From NCBI GenBank assembly GCA_007123395.1, contig SKLD01000010.1, forward strand, positions 1 to 10,447: DNA of 10,447 bases, written 5' to 3'. The notes under the pieces were generated by a model. The model was not told where the DNA came from and did no database searches. It was given only the letters and a program-made list of their open reading frames with translations. The position numbers and the translations under genes were made by a program. Within the stretch, counting starts at the first letter, position 1. Every line of letters starts with the position of its first letter. This document shows, piece after piece, positions 7,085-10,447 of this stretch. The DNA comes from Opitutales bacterium. Lineage in GTDB: Bacteria > Verrucomicrobiota > Verrucomicrobiia > Opitutales > Oceanipulchritudinaceae.

Positions 7085-7114
7085 CAAAAAATGTCTCAGC
7101 TGAGACATTTTTTG
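7085..7114. repeat. 30-bp perfect palindrome with A-tract and T-tract
   Basis: CAAAAAATGTCTCAG at 7085-7099 is followed immediately by its exact reverse complement at 7100-7114, with no central spacer. The inner core is TGTCTCAG/CTGAGACA, flanked by six A on one side and six T on the other. It lies 125 bases past a strong terminator and about 400 bases before the next start codon. It could be a binding site for a dimeric regulator or a symmetrical two-way terminator. The sequence shows the symmetry; the role is unknown. Confidence 0.9.
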
Positions 7115-7221
7115 TAGAATAATTATAGGCGGACTAAATATTGTTGACGGGCTTTGCGCAAGGAAGGTTTTTCCCAACGGGCAGCGAAGCGTCCCATGAA
7201 GTTTCGATTACCGGGAACTCC

Positions 7222-7259
7222 CATCTGCGCTGATCGGGTCAATTTGCGCCAATCGCGTG
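7222..7259. repeat. Diverged 19-base tandem repeat (ATCTGCG-type)
   Basis: CATCTGCGCTGATCGGGTC (7222-7240) is followed directly by AATTTGCGCCAATCGCGTG (7241-7259). The units agree at 13 of 19 positions. It resembles non-coding 'AATCTGCG..AATC' repeats scattered through many bacterial genomes; that resemblance is from memory. Confidence 0.4.
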
Positions 7260-7515
7260 ATTCGTGCCCGGCTCCGTCCGATCCGCGTGGGCGGAATCGC
7301 CACGGGATCGCCGAACCGCCCGAATTTGTGGCGGGGGAAGCATGGGATGGTTTTTGGCGGCATGTCGTTTTCTGTTGTATATTGGGCGCAAAAAAGTGTA
7401 TCCGTTTAGGGTCAAAAGACGTATTATGCGGTGAATAGCGGTATCAGGCGTTTCTTTCAGCGTCGGCTCCGCTGGAATCAAATAAACCCCAACAGTCAAA
7501 ACTCGAAAGTTAATC

Positions 7516-9690
7516 ATGAATACCTCATCGCTCAATCACGCCCGAAAGCTCGTCCGCTTTCTTTGCGCCGCTTCGCTTGGCGCGCCGCTTGCGCTGCAAG
7601 CCGACTGGATTGCGGTCGACATGGCGCCCGCCAACTGGGAGAAATCCGCCGACATCGTTTCCATTGCGGCGTGGCCGGACGGCGGCTACCGCTTCCAAGG
7701 CGGGCCGCCCGCCACGCAGTCGGCGTGGGTCAAGCTGCCCGAGCAAGTGTCCACCCCGGTCTTCGGGCAGAAGACGACGATCACCTTCGACTTCCTCCTG
7801 CCTCCCGGCATGACGGAGCACCAAGTGGGCTTCGGGGTCGGTTCGAACGCCATGCTGGGACGTGCCGGCTGGAACCGCGTGGGCGGCAACAACCGTTTCC
7901 AAGTGGGCAACGCTTTCCCGCAGACGCTCGTCAAAGCGGGCGACTTCCGCGATCCAGTGACATGGACGTGGCCGGACGGGGAAACGGGCAGCGGCTGGGG
8001 TCCGGATCTGCTCGATCCAACCCTGCCGGGTGTGTGGTATAACATGTGGATGGTCTACGATGGCGACAATCAGGAGATTTCGTTCTACACCCGCCGCGCC
8101 GATTCCCCCGACACCGCGCCGGTGCACCGCGGCACCTTTGATTATGTCGCGGACTCCGCGAATCCTGCGGAGGATCTCGCGTCCCTCGACAACTTTATTG
8201 TCGGTGTCGGCATCATGCAAGGCGGACAGTTCTCGGGCATGATCCCGGAGGAATTCCGCGACGACAACGCGCTGGGCGGTGTCTTCGCCAATCTGCACGC
8301 CTCCATCGGGCCGGAGCCGAATCTCACGCTTGCGCCGGGCGCGAAGCAGCTCGACCCGCCCGCTTGGCAGGTCGTCGACACCTTCGCCGGGGGCGCGCCG
8401 TCCGCCGAGTGGCAGGGCGACCTCGGGGACATGGTTCTCGATTTCTCGGAGGGCTATCTCGACCTGCGCTCCAATGTGGAGCTTACCCCGTTCCTCGCGC
8501 CTTCACTTTCCCGCAGTATTTACGTGGAATTGCCGGAGACGGTTACCTACGAGGCGGTGCCGCCCATCTTCACGGTGACCTTCGACCTGAACATCAAGGG
8601 ACCCGAGGGCCAACCGAATTCTTTCGGCTTCGGTGTCGTGGGCGATAACCGCATCAGCCAAGGCGGCTATGCCCGCCGCGGCGGCGACGACCATTTCGGG
8701 CTCTTCGGCGCGGGCGCGCAGAACCTCGTGAAGCGTCAGGACACAGCCGTCATTCTACCGTCCTCGGCGCGTGACGAATGGTATCAGGTCTGGCTCGTCT
8801 ACAACGCCGTCTTCCGTTCGGTGGACGTGTATGTGGCACCCGACGGTGAAGGACCTCCGGCCGAGCCGACCCAATCCTACAGCTTCGCTCACGCGCACGA
8901 GAACTTCCGTTACCTCGTTCTGGGGCACGACACCTCGGCGCACGCGGGCGTGAAGTTCGGCAATATTTACTTCGCCCATGGCGACCGCTTGGACCTTTCC
9001 CCCACGGCGGGCGAGTTTGTGCCCGCCGGTGACGAGCCCGTGGCACCGGAAATCACCGCGCAGCCGGCTCCGGTTGTTGTGAGCGAGGAGGGGACTGCCA
9101 TTTTCACGGTTACGGCCACAGGTGATCCACAGCCCGCCATCCAATGGCAGGTTTCCGTGGACGGAGGCGATTCCTTCGCCGATTTGGTGGATGGCACCCC
9201 CTATTCGGGCGTCGAGACCGCTTCCCTGACCGTTGCGCCCGCCACGCTCGACATGAACGGCTATCAATACCGGGCTGTCGCCACAAACACGGCCGGAAGC
9301 GTGGAGAGCGACGCGGCCACCCTTACTGTTGAAGAAATCGTCGATCCGGAACCGGATCCGGGGCTTTACGAAGACTCCGTCCTCGGCCTACACTATTTCT
9401 TTGGCGGCGCATGGGTTCTCTGGCACGGAACGGACGAGGCCGACGACCTCGGGTTGCTCCACCTCGGTCTGCGTGGCGAAGACGGCCTCGGCTGGGTCTG
9501 GCACGAGGACCAAGGCGATTGGATCTACCTCGTGGGTGTTGACATCGAGAGCGGTCTCTTCGGCATGTTCGCCCGTCCCGGCGAAGACCGCTCGGGCTGG
9601 GTCTACACCCGCGCCGATTTCGACGGGCTGTATTACAGTTACGACGATGAAGCCTTCTTCCATTGGGTGCCTGATTCGGACGACGATTGA
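7516..9690 (+). CDS. Exported protein with two LamG/ConA-like domains, an Ig-like domain and an aromatic C-terminal domain
   Basis: 724 residues. A signal peptide is clear: 'HARKLVRFLCAASLGAPLALQA', with cleavage probably before 'DWIAVD' (about residue 29). Two related beta-sandwich domains follow, at about 30-265 and 283-492. They share 'TITFDFLLP' / 'TVTFDLNIKG', 'GFGVGSN' / 'GFGVVGDN', 'WYNMWMVYDGDNQEISFYT' / 'WYQVWLVYNAVFRSVDVYV' and a closing 'GGVFANLHAS' / 'GVKFGNIYFA', which suggests internal duplication. Residues about 509-606 are Ig-like ('PEITAQPAPVVVSEEGTAIF', 'GYQYRAVATNTAGS'). Residues about 617-724 are rich in Trp, Tyr and Gly ('GLGWVWHEDQGDWIYLV', 'SGWVYTRADFDGLYYSYDDE') and end in acidic 'DSDDD'. 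No enzyme motif is seen. It is probably a surface glycan-binding or adhesive protein. It lies between the 911-residue exported protein and a TonB-dependent receptor, all on the same strand but separated by terminators. Confidence 0.9.
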   Translation: MNTSSLNHARKLVRFLCAASLGAPLALQADWIAVDMAPANWEKSADIVSIAAWPDGGYRFQGGPPATQSAWVKLPEQVSTPVFGQKTTITFDFLLPPGMTEHQVGFGVGSNAMLGRAGWNRVGGNNRFQVGNAFPQTLVKAGDFRDPVTWTWPDGETGSGWGPDLLDPTLPGVWYNMWMVYDGDNQEISFYTRRADSPDTAPVHRGTFDYVADSANPAEDLASLDNFIVGVGIMQGGQFSGMIPEEFRDDNALGGVFANLHASIGPEPNLTLAPGAKQLDPPAWQVVDTFAGGAPSAEWQGDLGDMVLDFSEGYLDLRSNVELTPFLAPSLSRSIYVELPETVTYEAVPPIFTVTFDLNIKGPEGQPNSFGFGVVGDNRISQGGYARRGGDDHFGLFGAGAQNLVKRQDTAVILPSSARDEWYQVWLVYNAVFRSVDVYVAPDGEGPPAEPTQSYSFAHAHENFRYLVLGHDTSAHAGVKFGNIYFAHGDRLDLSPTAGEFVPAGDEPVAPEITAQPAPVVVSEEGTAIFTVTATGDPQPAIQWQVSVDGGDSFADLVDGTPYSGVETASLTVAPATLDMNGYQYRAVATNTAGSVESDAATLTVEEIVDPEPDPGLYEDSVLGLHYFFGGAWVLWHGTDEADDLGLLHLGLRGEDGLGWVWHEDQGDWIYLVGVDIESGLFGMFARPGEDRSGWVYTRADFDGLYYSYDDEAFFHWVPDSDDD

Positions 9691-9726
9691 CGGCGCCCGT
9701 AATGGTGTGGCCCTTTAATTCACGGT

Positions 9727-9765
9727 GCTCCCCCGGTCCGAATCCGGAGGAGCCCGTTTTCCTTT
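9727..9765 (+). terminator. Intrinsic terminator of the 724-residue protein gene
   Basis: The arms GCTCCCCCGG (9727-9736) and CCGGAGGAGC (9744-9753) form a 10-bp stem with one C-A mismatch and a 7-base loop. They are followed by CCGTTTTCCTTT, an interrupted T-run. It begins 36 bases after the stop codon. Confidence 0.75.
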
Positions 9766-9861
9766 AATGTTTCCAGCGAACACTTCAGCTCCCCGCTCCC
9801 CCTTCGCCCCGCCACAGTTGATCAGCGGTTTTATCCGGAATCCCAACCCAAACCATTTCCA

Positions 9862-10447
9862 ATGATGTCTCCTTCTGTTCTCCGAAAATTCGGTGCTGGC
9901 TTTGTTGCCGGTGCCATCGCACTCGGCCAAGCCGGAGCCCAGCCCGCTCTGCCCGACGACGACGACGTCTACATCCTCGACGCCTTCATCGTCGACGCTC
10001 AGGACCAGCGGGGCTACGTCGCCTCGACGTCCATGTCCGGGACGCGGTTGGCGCAGTTGGTGCGCGACATCCCGATTCCCATCGATATTATCACCGAGGA
10101 TTTTATCCGCGATACAGGAGCCCTGACGGTGCGCGAGGCGCTGCAATACACCGCGGGCTTGGAAACGGAGATCACCTCGCAGCAGGCGGGGGAGAACCCT
10201 TCGCCGACGGGCACCTCTTTTCGTCTGCGCGGTTTCGTGTCGCAGGCCGTCTTGCGCCACGGCTTCCGCCGCGAGGGAACCTCGGACACCATTAATGTCA
10301 CGCAAGTGGATGTCGTGCGCGGTCCGAACGCGCTTCTCTATGGCATCGGTAATTTCGGAGGAGTGGTCAATTACGTTACGCGTATGCCGCGGGATGAGTT
10401 GCAGTTCAACACCCGCGTCTCCGTGGGCAGTTGGGGCTTTTACCGCG
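9862..10447 (+). CDS. TonB-dependent outer-membrane receptor, N-terminal part (cut by window end)
   Basis: The frame is open from the ATG at 9862 (a second in-frame ATG follows at 9865) to the window end, 195 codons. It begins with a signal peptide, 'LRKFGAGFVAGAIALGQAGAQ', with cleavage probably after AQA/GAQ near residue 27. An acidic stretch and 'YILDAFIV' follow, which may be the TonB box. The plug domain comes next: 'GTRLAQLVRDIPIPIDIIT', 'DFIRDTGALTVREALQY', 'SFRLRGFV', and the hallmark 'VDVVRGPNALLYGIGNFGG' followed by 'VVNYVTRMP'. No carboxypeptidase-regulatory-like domain precedes the plug. Such receptors import scarce ligands (siderophores, vitamins, oligosaccharides) across the outer membrane using TonB energy. 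Given the neighbours, a carbohydrate ligand is plausible but not shown. The beta-barrel lies beyond the window. No Shine-Dalgarno is visible upstream. Confidence 0.95.
   Translation, partial: MMSPSVLRKFGAGFVAGAIALGQAGAQPALPDDDDVYILDAFIVDAQDQRGYVASTSMSGTRLAQLVRDIPIPIDIITEDFIRDTGALTVREALQYTAGLETEITSQQAGENPSPTGTSFRLRGFVSQAVLRHGFRREGTSDTINVTQVDVVRGPNALLYGIGNFGGVVNYVTRMPRDELQFNTRVSVGSWGFYR

Larger units (their letters stand above)
6899..7515. other. Long intergenic spacer with terminator, palindrome and short tandem repeat
   Basis: No convincing gene is present; open frames of up to about 95 codons on both strands show no recognisable sequence. In order it holds a strong terminator (6925-6959), a 30-bp perfect palindrome (7085-7114), an AT-rich patch (7115-7142), a diverged 19-base tandem repeat (7222-7259) and a final AT-richer stretch (7365-7515). 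The last stretch includes TATTAT at 7422-7427 and should hold the promoter of the gene at 7516, but no clear -35 accompanies it. The start codon at 7516 lacks a Shine-Dalgarno. Confidence 0.6.

Noticed and set aside
7154..7438. 94-codon + frame in the spacer before the gene at 7516
   Set aside because: No recognisable sequence, no ribosome site, and it spans the tandem repeat; not supported as a gene.
7525..8298. 257-codon minus-strand frame opposite the 724-residue gene
   Set aside because: Same cause; no motifs, and the + strand has a clear signal peptide and domains.
1..10447. CRISPR arrays, tRNA, rRNA, insertion sequences or integrase genes
   Set aside because: I saw no regularly spaced repeats, no tRNA-like or rRNA-like sequence and no transposase or integrase motifs in any frame.

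Overview
The window is GC-rich DNA that most resembles a heterotrophic, glycan-degrading member of the Verrucomicrobiota, probably Opitutales. The reasons are an AraC-type regulator with a LacI/XylR-like sensor domain, large exported proteins that combine concanavalin-like and Ig-like domains, a C-terminal module of the 'NLEAYAMGIPP ... FLRIAADLED' type, a TonB-dependent receptor of the YILDAFIV / GTR type, and start codons mostly without a clear Shine-Dalgarno. The taxonomy is inferred from family resemblance, not from a marker gene.

Left part (1-2519): the 3' end of a formylglycine-generating enzyme (+) that keeps both active-site cysteines, then a convergent pair on the minus strand. The pair is a full-length XylR-like AraC-family regulator (1422-2519) and, just downstream of it, what looks like the shrunken relic of an oligogalacturonate lyase (889-1362). 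The relic joins the N-terminal part to the C-terminal metal-site part, with the middle missing.

Centre (2520-3902): a divergent spacer, then a probable GH26-like glycosidase (about 2739-3647), then a second relic (3664-3902). The second relic is a frameshifted, internally deleted copy of the C-terminal end of an exported protein, homologous to the C-terminus of the next intact gene.

Right part (4163-10447), all on +: two large exported proteins of 911 and 724 residues, each with its own promoter-sized leader and an intrinsic terminator, then the first 195 codons of a TonB-dependent outer-membrane receptor that runs off the window. The 6899-7515 spacer holds a strong terminator and a perfect 30-bp palindrome.

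Read together, this is a carbohydrate-utilisation neighbourhood: a sugar-sensing regulator next to a glycosidase, pectin and sulfatase-maturation genes at the left, and surface proteins plus an outer-membrane importer at the right. No complete new system is evident. The more unusual points are the two internally deleted gene relics, the exported-protein family with its exchangeable C-terminal module, the aromatic C-terminal domain of the 724-residue protein, and the 30-bp palindrome.
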